Part shown: positions 11,061-21,692 of the stretch, piece by piece
Numbering within the stretch: the first letter of the stretch is position 1
Layout: every line of letters starts with the position of its first letter
Source of the DNA: Artemisia argyi
Lineage: Eukaryota > Streptophyta > Magnoliopsida > Asterales > Asteraceae
DNA length: 64,000 nt
Direction: 5' to 3'
Assembly (NCBI GenBank): GCA_030686995.1
Contig: CM060694.1
Span: 96,023,844 to 96,087,843 of the forward strand
Position numbers and translations under genes: made by a program
Notes under the pieces: model-generated
What the model was told of the DNA's origin: nothing
Database searches by the model: none
The model's input: the letters and a program-made list of their open reading frames with translations, nothing else

Positions 11061-11067
11061 ATTTATA
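11061..11067 (-). promoter_or_regulatory. Possible internal TATA box for the Pro-rich ORF (A)
   Basis: CACTATAAAT on the minus strand, 74-80 bases upstream of the ATG at 10987, followed by an A/C-rich leader with no intervening ATG noticed. Element B has CACTATAAATACCC upstream of its homologous ORF, so the box is shared. Confidence 0.45.
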
Positions 11068-11495
11068 GTGTTGATGGATTATGGAAAGGAGTGTTTGGAT
11101 TTGATGTTAGTCCATACAAAAATGGAGGTTTCTAATGATTTGGAAAACTAATTGTGGGTTGTCAAATCATGGAAGTCAATCCAATGAAAATGGTGAAGTG
11201 AGAAGACAAGTTTTGCACTAAATGCATAGTGGTTTTGGTGGATTTGTGGTAGTATAAATCTCAGGGATTTCAAGGATCCCTTAAAAGGGTTCCTTCCTTA
11301 ATGTTTTAGGGGTCCTTGAGGTTGTTATGGTTAAATTTGAATTTTGGCAGGAATTGGTTTTAGTTAAGTTTATGGAAGAAGGAGTATCCTATCATGCTAA
11401 ACACATTGCAAGTAATGGGTTTCTACCTAAAAGGATTGGATTTTGGTGTTTCAATGTTGAATTGGCGAAAAAGAAAACAAAAATTTTGGAGGTTG

Positions 11496-11626
11496 CTGAC
11501 AGCACCCTCAGAATACACAGGCGGAACCCATGTGAGGGTGCCGCCTGGTCCGTTGGGCAAATTCTGGAATTCCCAGAAATTGCACTGGCGGAACCTAATA
11601 TTGGGTACCGCCAGATCCGCCAGGGG
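11496..11626. repeat. Palindromic GC cassette, internal copy upstream of the Pro-rich ORF (A)
   Basis: 131 bp, apparently a double unit: GGCGGAACCC with GGGTGCCGCC, then GGCGGAACC with GGGTACCGCC. It starts with CTGACAG, the same lead-in used by the B-type LTR cassettes. It lies about 510-640 bases upstream of the Pro-rich ORF. Confidence 0.8.
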
Positions 11627-12105
11627 TGAAAAAAGTGGCAGTCCACGTTTTTGACCTGCGAGACGATTTTCAAAATTTTCGAAAACTCCTAAAATCAAAG
11701 AGATAAGGCATTTCTGGTTCGGCAATGCAAAAATTAGACACGCAAACATGCATTTCATAGGACTTTGACCTTGAGGTCGAGAATTTCACTATACTTAGTG
11801 AAAATATCATAAACTTGAAAATTTGACAACTTGCCAAGAGTTGTCTACCTGCATCAAAGTTAGATATTACATGTTCCAAATTGTATCAAACATTGTACTA
11901 ACACACAAATTCATAACAAATATTGTTTAAACGACCAAATTTGTTCAAATAGCACCTTGTGCCAAACACTCCTACACACTCGCACTCATTGACGGTCGAT
12001 CTTGTTCTTGAGTTTTCCAAGGAATCTTCCAAGATTCTTAAACATCCCCTTTGTTTGCTTGAACTCCTCCGACTCATTAGGAATATCCGGAAGTTGAGAA
12101 AGGTA

Positions 12106-13095
12106 TTAGAGAGGAGGGAGCCTAGAGTTTGGCAAATTGTCATCTTCACTCATTGAGGAAGACGAAGATGAGGTAGGAGGATGTGGGCATTTTCCTTGGG
12201 CTTTGTAAACTCTCTTATCACTAAGTGGAACAAAGGTGTGTGGAATGAGAGTGTAGTCAAGACGAAGACTATTTGAAGTTGGTGGAATGGCTGAGATGAA
12301 CCTAAAGAGACGGGTCAAGAGCATTCCATATGGCATAGCCGTTGTGCCATGCACGGGAATGTCGGCCATTCTCTTGGCCATGTAGTAGGCAAGGTTGAAG
12401 GGATGCCTAACGGACAAGGAGTAGAGCATGTAGCAAAGGCAAAGGTTGATATGGTCACGGTTCCCTATTATGCTAATAACATTGGCTATAAGGACTTCCT
12501 CCCATTTCTTAAATTGGGGTTTGAGTTCGTTCATTTCCATTCCATATGGGTCCTTATCGACCTCATTCCCCGAACGGGTTCTCCTAGTGGTGGTGGTCCT
12601 AACAAAGAGGTGGTCACGGAGTATGTCTTTTGAGACAAGGGGTGTGTCATAAGGATGGATACGGTCTTGGAGGTTGTCAAGAGTTGAGAGGGAGTGCAAG
12701 TCGGAATAGAGGCAAGTACCACGGTTTGGAACACCTAAGATTTGAGCAAAATCCTTAAGAGTGAAGGAGTATTGGTGGCCGCTAACCCTAATGTTGATAG
12801 ACATATGACCATAATCATCCGTTGAGAGGACGCATGATGCATAGAACTCTAGAATGAACCTAGGACAAATAGGCTCGTCGATTTTCAAAAGACACTCAAA
12901 GTTGATTGTGGCAAAATCGGCGTAAAGGTTTGTGCCTTCTAGGAAAGATGGGTCTATGGTTCTACCCTCATGGACATAGTGTTTTTCTAGGGCTTTGAAA
13001 ACGTTTACTTGATTTGCAGTAAGGCCTTTGGTTTTGTGGTGTTTTGGTAGGTACTTAAAGGTGTCCTTGTGGTCGTAGTGGGTTAGAGGAGGCAT
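12106..13095 (-). CDS. ATHILA ORF1-like (plant transposon protein) ORF downstream of pol
   Basis: 329-residue ORF from a true ATG at 13095. It has a lysine-rich N-terminus, then a block (about residues 50-130) with PRFILEFYAS and SFTLKDFAQILGVPNRG that resembles the ATHILA ORF-1/'putative plant transposon protein' type. A second helical block (about 180-280) follows, then an acidic/serine tail. That family is better known from Athila gypsy elements; here it sits downstream of a Copia pol, in the env-like position. The ORF is intact although pol is broken. Element B has lost it while keeping the upstream leader sequence. No signal peptide or membrane segment is evident. Function unknown. Confidence 0.7.
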   Translation of the reverse strand: MPPLTHYDHKDTFKYLPKHHKTKGLTANQVNVFKALEKHYVHEGRTIDPSFLEGTNLYADFATINFECLLKIDEPICPRFILEFYASCVLSTDDYGHMSINIRVSGHQYSFTLKDFAQILGVPNRGTCLYSDLHSLSTLDNLQDRIHPYDTPLVSKDILRDHLFVRTTTTRRTRSGNEVDKDPYGMEMNELKPQFKKWEEVLIANVISIIGNRDHINLCLCYMLYSLSVRHPFNLAYYMAKRMADIPVHGTTAMPYGMLLTRLFRFISAIPPTSNSLRLDYTLIPHTFVPLSDKRVYKAQGKCPHPPTSSSSSSMSEDDNLPNSRLPPL

Positions 13096-13929
13096 GATGA
13101 TTCCTAGAACAACAAAATTTCACATTTTAGTTTACGTAAACCACTATTATAATGTGGAAGTTCTAGTGTGTGCCTATATGAAAACAATGTGGAGGTGCGG
13201 TTATCTTGACTCATTTTGATGCTTCAAAATCGTTTTATGTAAGTTTTGTTATAAAACAAAAGATAACCCAAACGCTCCTAGTTCAATGTAGCTTCGTTTG
13301 AATGTACCCGAAAATACATATTGGTTATGTATTCCCTTTAGCATTCAAGAGACATAATGCAAGTGATGTTTTAAAAATAATGTTTTGATTTTGTATTCTC
13401 AATGTGAGACGAAAAAATATTTGTCCTACTTGTGAGAAATTTTTGGAAAGATTTGACATGGGGTGTTTTAGCAAACATGTTTATACTAATTAAAGATGCA
13501 ATTCCTAACTATGGGAAACATGATTAGTTTTATTAAACACCTAATCTAATGCATGAGTTTTTCAAGTTAGTGCATAACCCCAAGTTTTCGTTTTTGTGCA
13601 AGAAATATAATTCCTAGACTCAGATCAGGATTGTAATCATGTTTAGAATACTTACAATGATGATTGATTTGCAATGTAAATGAATGGAGGACCAAGAATT
13701 CGTAGGTGTGGATGAGTGGTGAAGTGAATAGTAGCAGCCTTGAAGTGGTGGTATGAGATAATAGGTGTTTGGTTTAATATAAACAAAGAAAATGTTTCTG
13801 CAGGTCGACGGATACGGCGGAACCCTGAGTTGGGTTCCGTCCGTTATGGCTGAGGGTTCTGCCGACCCTGCTGAGAAAAATGGTTTTGGATTTGTTTTGA
13901 TTTTTGTGATTTTTGTCTAATGTCCAGAA
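13096..13929 (-). other. Post-pol leader with predicted intron (A)
   Basis: Between the pol stop and the ATHILA-like ORF. It contains the cassette at 13798-13873, a TATA-like TTTATATTAAA about 25 bases downstream of it, and a plausible intron on the minus strand from a GTAAGT donor (13655) to a TTGTTGTTCTAG acceptor (13104). That acceptor is 9 bases from the ATG. The intron (552 bp) would lie in a 5' leader. It is a prediction from motifs only. Confidence 0.35.
13798..13873. repeat. Palindromic GC cassette, post-pol copy (A)
   Basis: 76 bp starting CTGCAG and ending CCTGCTG, with a GGCGGAACCC/GGGTTCCG(T)CC pair and a second GGGTTCTGCC. It lies 57 bases downstream of the pol stop. Element B has its own version at 25012-25096, about 50 bases downstream of its pol end. 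Confidence 0.85.
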
Positions 13930-15753
13930 CTACAATGTAGGTTCCATGAGTCCTAAGCCTAGCCTAAGAAGATTAAAAGGTTCACGTTTAAGAGGTTTTG
14001 TGAGAATGTCGGCTATGTTGTCTTCAGAAGAAACTTTCTCAATTGAGATATTTCCTTTTTGAACGTTGTCACGAAGGAAATGATGACGGATTTCAATATG
14101 TTTGGTACGAGCATGTTGAACCGGGTTTTTGCTAAGATCAATGGCACCTTTGTTGTCACAAAGAATTGTGATGTCGTTGAGTTGAATTCCGTAGTCGACA
14201 AGAGCTTGCTTCATCCAAAGAGCTTGTTGACATGCCTTTCCGGCCGAAACGTACTCGGCTTCCGTTGTTGAGATAGCAAGAGCCGTTTGCTTCTTAGAGA
14301 ACCATGAGGTGAGACAATGTCCAACAAAAGTACAAATACCACTTGTGCTTTTTCTATCGACATAGTCACCGGCATGATCCGAGTCGGCATACACTATGGT
14401 GTCTATTCCCGTTCCTTTGGGATACCATAAACCTAAATGTGTAGTGCCCTTAATATACCTAAAAATCCTTTTAACGGCTTCGAGATGGGTAGTTTTAGGA
14501 TCTTCTTGAAAACGAGCACATAGACAAACACTAAACATAATGTCGGGTCTACTAGCCGTTAGGTAAAGTAGACTACCAATCATACCTCTATATTTAGTAC
14601 TATCTACGGATTCACTTTCTTCATCCTTGGTGAGTTTAGTTTCTGTGGACATGGGAGTTTTGATAGGTTTCGAATCTTCTAGTCCAAATTTCATAAGCAT
14701 GTCCTTAATATATTTAGATTGGTTAAAGAAGATACCATCTTCTAGTTGTTTGATTTGGAGTCCTAGGAAAAAGTTGAGTTCTCCCATCATACTCATTTCA
14801 AACTCATCATGCATGATTTTTGAGAAATCCACACATAATTCTTGACAAGTTGATCCGAATATAATGTCATCAACATAGATTTGGACTATGATAATATGTG
14901 AATCTTTCTTCTTAGTGAAGAGAGTATTATCAACTAAGCCCATGGTGTACTTATGGTCCACTAAGAAAGTTTTAAGTCGATTATACCATGCTTTTGGAGC
15001 TTGCTTAAGTCCGTAAAGAGCCTTTTTAAGTTTGTAAACATAATTAGGTTTTTCAAAATCGATAAAGCCCGGTGGTTGAGCAACATACACTTCTTCATTA
15101 ATGACTCCGTTTAGAAATGCACTTTCGACGTCCATTTGAAAGAGTTTAAAATTATGTACACACGCATAAGCAAGTAATATTCTAATTGACTCGAGCCTAG
15201 CTACCGGAGCAAAAGTTTCATCGTAATCAGTGCCTTCTTGTTGATTATATCCTTGTGCTACTAGCCTAGCTTTGTTTCTAGACACAATTCCATTTTCATC
15301 CATTTTATTACGAAAGACCCATTTTGTTCCAATTATTGTTTGACTCTTTGGTTGAGGAACTAATGTCCATACATCATTCCTAACAAATTGGTTTAATTCT
15401 TCTTGCATTGCAATTACCCAAGATTCATCTTTAATGGCTTCATTAATGTTTTTCGGTTCAATGGTTGACACGAAACAAAAGTAGTTGCTTTCATTTTGAA
15501 CTTTTGATCTAAGTGTTCTTTCGTTAATGTTGCCTATGACACCGTCTAATGGATGACTTTTAGATTCTTTGACATTGACAAGTTCTTTGTTTAATAGTTC
15601 ATCTTCCTTGTCATTACCTAAGATTTCTTGATATTCAATTGCTTGGCTTTCAACTAAGTCATCATCTACCAAAGGTGATGTCTTAGAGGGAGGTGGACTT
15701 TCGTCAAATGTTACGTTTAACGATTCCTCGACTCTTAAGGTTTCTTTGTTCAA
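13930..15753 (-). pseudogene. Copia pol, reverse transcriptase-RNase H part (A)
   Basis: 607 codons. After an N-terminal linker (about residues 1-95) comes the Copia RT domain (about 105-350) with the catalytic IYVDDI motif, then RNase H (about 430-600) with DSDHAGD and TKHIEIRHHFLRDN. Within this segment no stop interrupts the frame, and RT catalytic residues look intact. It is out of frame with the upstream integrase ORF because of a deletion near 15825, so it would not be translated from the normal polyprotein. It ends LGLMEPTL at 13930. Confidence 0.9.
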
Positions 15754-16949
15754 AACAATGTAAGCTTTACTATTTTGTGAATATCCAAGAAATACACCTT
15801 CATAAGACTTTGGGTGGTGTTAAGAATGAAGCATTTACTCCCAAACACTCTAAAGTATCCTAATGTAGGCTTTTTACCTCTATAAAGTTCATAAGGAGTT
15901 TTATTCAAAAATCGTCTAATTAGGACTCGATTAAGAATGTACGTTGATGTGTCAACGGCATTACACCAAAACTTTTGTGGAATAGTTTGTTCATTAAGCA
16001 TTGTTCTACTCATCTCTTGCAATGTCCGGTTTTTACGTTCTACTACACCATTAGATTGAGGAGTACGTGGAGCCGAAAAGTTATGAGTAATTCCATTTTT
16101 ATCACAAAAGTTTCCAAATTGAAATTCATTATCAAATTCACGACCGTGATCCGTTCTAATAGACACTATATTAGACCCTACTTGATTTTGAATTTTCTTA
16201 CTTAGAATCTCAAATTTATCAAACGCTTCATTTTTACTTTTCAAAAACTTTGTCCAAGTATAACGTGAGTAATCATCTACTATGACCAAAGTATAGAAGT
16301 TACCTCCATAACTTTGTATAGCGGATGGACCAAATAAATCCATATGCAAAAGTTCTAGACACCTAGATGTAGACACCATGTTTTTAGCCTTATGGCTACT
16401 ATGGACTTGTTTACCGACTTTGCAAGCATCACAAAAGTGTTGATCATATTTCAACTTGGGTAGGTTTCGAACTAAGTCTTTAGAGGAGAGGTTTTGGATT
16501 AGTCTCATGTTAGCGTGTCCTAAACGTCTATGCCATAAAGTTGAGGATTCATCTAATGAGGTAAGACAAAGTTTGTCTCTAGATGTTGAATCCAACTTCA
16601 TGACGTATACGTTGTTCTTAAGGACACCTTTGGCTACGGTTATACCATCTTTAAGTATTTTACTACCGTTTTCACTAAAAAGGACATTATACTTATTACG
16701 ACAAAGTTGACTAATACTAAGAAGATTAAATCCTAAGTTATCAACATTAGCAACATCATCTATAGAAAGGGAGTCATGAGAGATTGTACCTTTTCCGATG
16801 ATTTTGCTCTTAGCATTACTACCAAATGTAACATTACCTCCATCACATTTGTGATATGTTGAGAAGAGGCTTTTATTACCCGTCATGTGCCTTGAACAAC
16901 TGCTATCTTTAATCCATTCATCCGGATCCAAACAAACTTTGAGGCACAC
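15750..16949 (-). pseudogene. Copia pol, protease-integrase part (A)
   Basis: 400 codons in the gag frame, separated from gag by TGA (16970-16968) and TAG (16952-16950). The protease motif reads DSSCSRHMTG where the family has DSG (element B keeps DSGCSRHMTG), so the Asp is kept but the third residue of the triad is Ser. Integrase follows: the HHCC finger (LWHRRLGHAN...CDAC) and the core with MDLFGP, RTDHGREFDN and GVVERKNR (DDE). Near 15825 a 22-base deletion relative to element B shifts the frame and the last 20 or so residues are nonsense. Confidence 0.88.
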
Positions 16950-16967
16950 CTATTTTACGAAAAACAC

Positions 16968-18842
16968 TCAAACATTTGGTCCCCAATTTCTCATGGGTCC
17001 ATTTTGGTTAAGCATACCATTAATTTGTTCCAAATAAGAAAATAGAGCATCAGGGTTCGATGGCATGTAGTTTAAATTTTGGTAATGTCCAGGAGTGTTT
17101 TGATTCCAAACTTGTTGGTAGTTTGGTCGAGCGTTGAAGTTGCTCTTTGGAAAGGGGCGTTTGGGAATTGGAGTCTTAGGTCTTGGTTGAGTAGTCTTAG
17201 CTCTAAATTCATTTTTACTAAGTACTACTCCAGTTCTAAAGGCAGGTTTTGTTCCATTTTTATATGTAACTTTAACAAATTTTGAACGATCCGATGTGGA
17301 TGGAGTTACTGCTGCAGCAGACCTGGCGGAACCCTCGGGGCCAACGGGCAGAACCCTAATTTTGGTTCCGTCTGGTCCGCGGGCTACTGTAGCAATTTTG
17401 TTTGTTTCATGTGCGTTCTTTTCTTGTTTCGTTTGACCCTTAATGATTTCTACCTTCCTGAAACCTATACCTGTTTTATCAAAAGGTGACTTTTGAAGTT
17501 TCATAATTTTATCCGCACATGAAATGCTCTTATCGAACTTTTTGAACTTTGTGGTTTGTTTGATTAGATCATTTTGAGTAATTTTAAGTTTCTCAACTTC
17601 AAGTTTAAGTTCTTCACATGATTTGCATGAGGTGTCAATACCTTTACCCTTTTCTAATCTCTTAGCTTTTTCTTTTAACTCATAGACTTCATTTTCTAAA
17701 AACTCCTTTTTAGTTTTCAAAAATTTATTTTTGTTTATGATTTTTAAGCTTAACTCACAAAGTTTGTTATATTCATTTTGTAAAGTATCATCATCTATAG
17801 AGGAGTAAGATGAGTCGGAGAGTACCTCATTTGAGTTGTGAGCCATGAGAGCAATATCATCATTCTTTGGCTCATCATCATCTCCTTCATAGTCACTCCA
17901 AGCACCACCCACAAAAGCTTGTTGAGGTTTGCTCTTGGGTGGTTTTGGACATTCTCCTACAAGATGACTTGTGTCTCCACACCTATAACATTTTCTTTCA
18001 ACTTTTTCTTTTCGATCATCACGATCTTTCCGGAAGGTTTTCTTGTCATCTTTAGGTTGCCTTACAAACTTCCCTCGCCTACGAAAGAACTTCTTGACGT
18101 CTCTCACGGCCATAGCATATTCCTCATCATCACTATCCGAAGTAGATTCTTCATCATCACTTGATTGGACTCTAGCTTTTAAGGCAATGGACTTAACTTT
18201 TTCTTTCTTGCCTCTAACTAGTTCCGAATCTTTTTCCATTACCATTTCGTGAACTTTGAGGTTTCCAATTAGCTCATCAAGTGACATGCTTGAAAGATCT
18301 TTGGATTCTTCAATTGCCGTCACTTTTGCTCTCCACTTCGGATGGAGTGCTCTAAGAAATTTCCTGACAAAGTTCTTACTACAAAAAGATTCGTCAAGTG
18401 CTTTAAGTGAAGTAATAATAGTATTAAATCTAGCAAAGGCATTATCAATAATCTCATCTTCGGAAATAACAAATAGTTCATATTGTTGAACAAGAAGATC
18501 AATTTTGTTATCTTTAACTTGTGAGTTTCCTTGATGAGTGACAATTAAAGATTGCCAAATATCTTTGGCGGTTTTACACAAAAAGACTCTTTCATATTCT
18601 TTCTTAGGCAAAGCATTATAAAGCATCATTTTAGCTTCATTATTTTTACCTATTAATTTCTTTTGATCATCATCTTTGATGTTAGTAACTACGTTATCAC
18701 CATCAATAATTATATACCACAACTCTATATCTTTAGATTTCACGTAAGTTTCAAAACGGTTTTTCCAATATATAAAACCATTTGCTTCAAAGAGTGGTGG
18801 TCTTTGCATAGATTGCCCTTCTCTGTAATTTTCAAAATCCAT
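16968..18842 (-). CDS. gag: Copia gag (UBN2-type) with CCHC knuckle (A)
   Basis: 624 residues from the ATG at 18842 (an earlier in-frame TTG is not needed). The N-terminal capsid-like UBN2 region (about 10-210) includes WKNRFETYVKS and FLRALHPKW. One CCHC zinc knuckle follows (CYRCGDTSHLVGEC, about 290), then acidic and coiled-coil stretches (about 360-450). Near residues 485-510 a run of about 26 residues rich in G, P, R and A is the in-frame translation of the palindromic cassette. The ORF is otherwise intact. Gag forms the particle and binds the RNA. It lies just inside the 5' LTR and PBS, and pol follows in the same frame after stop codons. Confidence 0.88.
   Translation of the reverse strand: MDFENYREGQSMQRPPLFEANGFIYWKNRFETYVKSKDIELWYIIIDGDNVVTNIKDDDQKKLIGKNNEAKMMLYNALPKKEYERVFLCKTAKDIWQSLIVTHQGNSQVKDNKIDLLVQQYELFVISEDEIIDNAFARFNTIITSLKALDESFCSKNFVRKFLRALHPKWRAKVTAIEESKDLSSMSLDELIGNLKVHEMVMEKDSELVRGKKEKVKSIALKARVQSSDDEESTSDSDDEEYAMAVRDVKKFFRRRGKFVRQPKDDKKTFRKDRDDRKEKVERKCYRCGDTSHLVGECPKPPKSKPQQAFVGGAWSDYEGDDDEPKNDDIALMAHNSNEVLSDSSYSSIDDDTLQNEYNKLCELSLKIINKNKFLKTKKEFLENEVYELKEKAKRLEKGKGIDTSCKSCEELKLEVEKLKITQNDLIKQTTKFKKFDKSISCADKIMKLQKSPFDKTGIGFRKVEIIKGQTKQEKNAHETNKIATVARGPDGTKIRVLPVGPEGSARSAAAVTPSTSDRSKFVKVTYKNGTKPAFRTGVVLSKNEFRAKTTQPRPKTPIPKRPFPKSNFNARPNYQQVWNQNTPGHYQNLNYMPSNPDALFSYLEQINGMLNQNGPMRNWGPNV
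17312..17392. repeat. Palindromic GC cassette inside gag (A)
   Basis: About 80 bp with CTGCAGCAG at one end, GGCGGAACCC, GGGCAGAACCC and GGTTCCGTC units. It matches the cassettes in the LTRs and downstream of pol. It keeps the gag frame open and adds about 26 codons. Confidence 0.8.
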
Positions 18843-18893
18843 GGATCGTTTCAAGTTTTAAAACACAATATATTTTAAAAGCTTGAGTAACGT

Positions 18894-18907
18894 AGCTCTG
18901 ATACCAA
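18894..18907 (-). promoter_or_regulatory. Primer binding site of element A
   Basis: Directly inside the 5' LTR the minus strand reads TTGGTATCAGAGCT, complementary to the 3' end of plant initiator methionine tRNA, the usual primer for Copia elements. Confidence 0.9.
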
Positions 18908-18908
18908 T

Positions 18909-20032
18909 TGTGGAAAACTAGAAGAGGGGTTGAATAGTTTACCGATTAAAATCTTTTTAACTTGTTAAGTTAGCTTTGAAACTTTCCGTTTGATCAAAGA
19001 TATATGCACAAACACAATATATAACATGCAAGTAAATGAAAGAGACGATCAAACCACAACACGAGTATTTATCGTGGTTCGGCTACAAGGACTCTTTTTC
19101 CTTGCCCTACGTCCACGCCCCGAGTATCCAACTCGAGAGTTTCTTTCACTAGTCAACAAGCTCCTTTCACCGGCGGAGAAAACCTTACACGTCGCTTATA
19201 CTTTTACCGACACAAAGCTAAATGTCGAGTTCTTTTACAAGGGCACAACCACTCCCGTTAGTTCTTTTACTAGGGTACAACAACTCCCAACACTCTTTGT
19301 ATTTTGAGGACTAAAATACTAACCACTCACTACAGAATATACACAAACAAATGACGTGTAAACAATAAGAGTTTACACAATACTAAGCTAACAAGTCTTG
19401 CAACGTTGTGTAGGAAACTTGTAACTTTTGATGACCTTGTGAGCTTCTTTGCTACAAAAGGAAACTTCACATTTACAATGTTAAGAGGTTAGAAGAAAAG
19501 ATGAGTGTGTGTGTAGAATATGATCTCAAGAGGTTAGCCAAAAATCAAGTTATGGCTTGGTATTTATAGCACACCACACTGCATGCTTGGCGGATCAGGT
19601 GGAACCCTCAGATGGGTTCCGCCCGTGTACCCCCAGGGTACCGCCGGGTCTGCAGTAGGTTTTTGCAATAACTCTTCAAACCAAACAAGGTCTTGTCTCA
19701 TAACTCCTAGCAACCAAACAATGTCACATCACTTAAAAACAAGTCAAATACAAAGCTTGCAAGCAACAACAAAGTTAGTCAAACACATTTCTTTCCATAA
19801 ATGCATAATGACAAAACTTGCCATAAATGAGATGTGACAATTTCTAATTTAAGAAATAAACTTTGTGTTGTGTTTTATGAAATGTAAAATGTAGCAAAAG
19901 TCTAGTTTATGCAAGTCTTAAAAAGTAAGATTATGTTTTGCTTAGAAACTAAAGTTTACATTTTGTCGTTAACAAAACTTAGCGAAGATCGTAAAATATA
20001 AATAACGTTTTTAGGCGATATTTGTATTAACA
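18909..20032 (-). repeat. 5' LTR of element A
   Basis: 1124 bp, about 99% identical by eye to the 3' LTR. It contains the TATA box (19561-19568) and the cassette copy at 19579-19655. The target duplication CATCC follows at 20033. Confidence 0.93.
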
Positions 20033-21692
20033 CATCCCCATAGCCCAGATAATATTTAAGCTAATCCAAACAGCCCCCCATAGTCCAGATAATAGGTTAA
20101 ACCAAACAGCCCCCATAGCCCATATATCTTTTTTAGTGTCTTCTAATAATTTCATTGTGTATAAGTTAAATGAACTGTTATGATATATTGCGTCAAAACT
20201 GGTGGGATTGGTCAAAATTGTGTGGGTCACTTCATTGATCTATTGCATATTATTACGAAATCAATGGTATTACAATATTAAGATAACTATTTTGTTTAAT
20301 TATATGATCCCGTTCAACCAATGACCCGTTCAATAAAGTAGAACTGGAATTTGCCTATTTCTATATATATTTGGTTGAAATTTTCAACTCCTTATTGGTT
20401 GTATCTAATTAAATAATGTAACTTTCGTCTCATAATGCATGCCTTGACAGAAAATATTTTAATAATAACTATTTGTTTTTTAACCAAAAACTTGCTCAGA
20501 TGTGCATATTTAGAAGGATTATAGTGGCTTTAAGAATCGGTTGGTACGAAAGAGATGGTGTTTGGATAGAGATAGTTTTTGGATAGCTTATAAAATTCAT
20601 TATGAGTATTGTGTAGAATAGAGATAGTGTTTGATAGATAAGTCTCTAAAATGTTTTCAAAGAATGAGTAATTAACAGGTTAAGTTTTTAAGCTCTAAAA
20701 TGGTCAGCTTGATTGTAGCTGGAATGAATTGCTAATAACTAATCATTACAACTTGAATTCATATTAATTAAATGATCGGGGTCCAAAACTCATTTTAGAA
20801 GTGTGAATAAAGGCATGTAGCCAGTTGGTAGCATGTGAGGAAAACAGAATAATTAGATAGAATGAACCAACAGAAAGTTTCAGAAGTAGAAAAGCTAGCT
20901 CAAACAATACGTGAGCCTGAGGAAGCTGTTTTGGCTAGTGGAGCTGATTAACCTTGGAATTCCATGATCTCAAGCAGCTCAAGGTTAGATTATCTGATAA
21001 ATAAAATTATGTTATGCGGTATCCTTTTTTATGCATAAAGAAACTAGCCTATGTGTAGTAAATGACAGGCTAGATTCCGTGTTATAAAAATGGATGGAGC
21101 ATGTAGCGTTAAGATATCATATTGAGCTTTGTTTCAATTCATCTAATGGACTGGAGTTTAAATACGCACACTGACTCAGATTGGGAGAAATTAGCCATGT
21201 ATAGCAACAAATAGATAGAAGTCCCCATGAATTAGCAGTTCTCCAGCCAAGAAAATGTGATCGCAGACAATGAATATGCTTGATAAAAAATCTGTAAGAA
21301 TGAATGACACTAAAGAATATGTGTTTTATCCATTCTTTATTTATATCTATATGATTGGTGTTTGTAATATGCATCTTAATATTGATGCACTATTTGACTG
21401 ATGCCGTGGCGAGGACTACCATTTGTTTATTGTAGTAAGTTTATTTCCGTAGCACCTATTTAGCCTGTTTCACAATTATCTCATGAAAATCACATGGGTG
21501 CTGGGTTTTGTTAAAACGGATTTTATTGTTACATACTCTTGCATCAAAAGAATAAAACTAATTGAATTTAGGTTGGCAAATCACATGTTGAAGAGAAGAT
21601 GCATGGAGCTGTCAAAGTCCAAATCGGTCGTAATGTGTCAAAAGATTGTGACAGTCCAACCATTAAAGAAAAAACATGTATAATAAGACATT
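20033..21692. other. Host DNA between elements A and B
   Basis: Starts with A's target duplication. 20036-20125 holds three direct repeats of about 35-40 bp (CCCATAGCCCAGATAAT...CCAAACAGCC type), and the TTTGGATAG-rich sequence around 20550-20640 resembles decayed MITE ends. 21572-21692 is an exon-like open stretch after an AG (VGKSHVEEKMHGAVKVQIG in frame), cut by element B. I recognise no complete gene. Confidence 0.4.

Larger units (their letters stand above)
10988..12105. other. Intergenic region between the two extra ORFs of A
   Basis: Noncoding on the element's strand. It holds the TATA box at 11061-11067, the palindromic cassette at 11496-11626 and otherwise AT-rich spacer. The small ORFs overlapping the cassette in several frames are byproducts of its GC-rich palindromes. 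Confidence 0.6.
8446..20032 (-). mobile_element. SIRE-like Copia retrotransposon A
   Basis: Complete 11.6-kb element on the minus strand: 5' LTR 18909-20032, PBS, gag, PR-INT, RT-RNH, two extra ORFs, polypurine tracts, 3' LTR 8446-9569. The target duplication CATCC is perfect (8441-8445 and 20033-20037). The LTRs are equal in length (1124 bp) and differ at about 11 positions by eye (about 1%), so insertion is recent. Large size plus ORFs downstream of pol is typical of the SIRE/Maximus lineage. Pol is broken (a 22-base deletion and an altered protease site), so the copy is not autonomous as it stands. Confidence 0.93.

Noticed and set aside
11327..11758. Four overlapping ORFs on both strands
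   Set aside because: All overlap the palindromic cassette, whose GC-rich repeats lack stops in several frames; none has coding features.
18891..18908. tRNA gene fragment at LTR edges
   Set aside because: The TGGTATCAGAGC matches are primer binding sites; no cloverleaf surrounds them.
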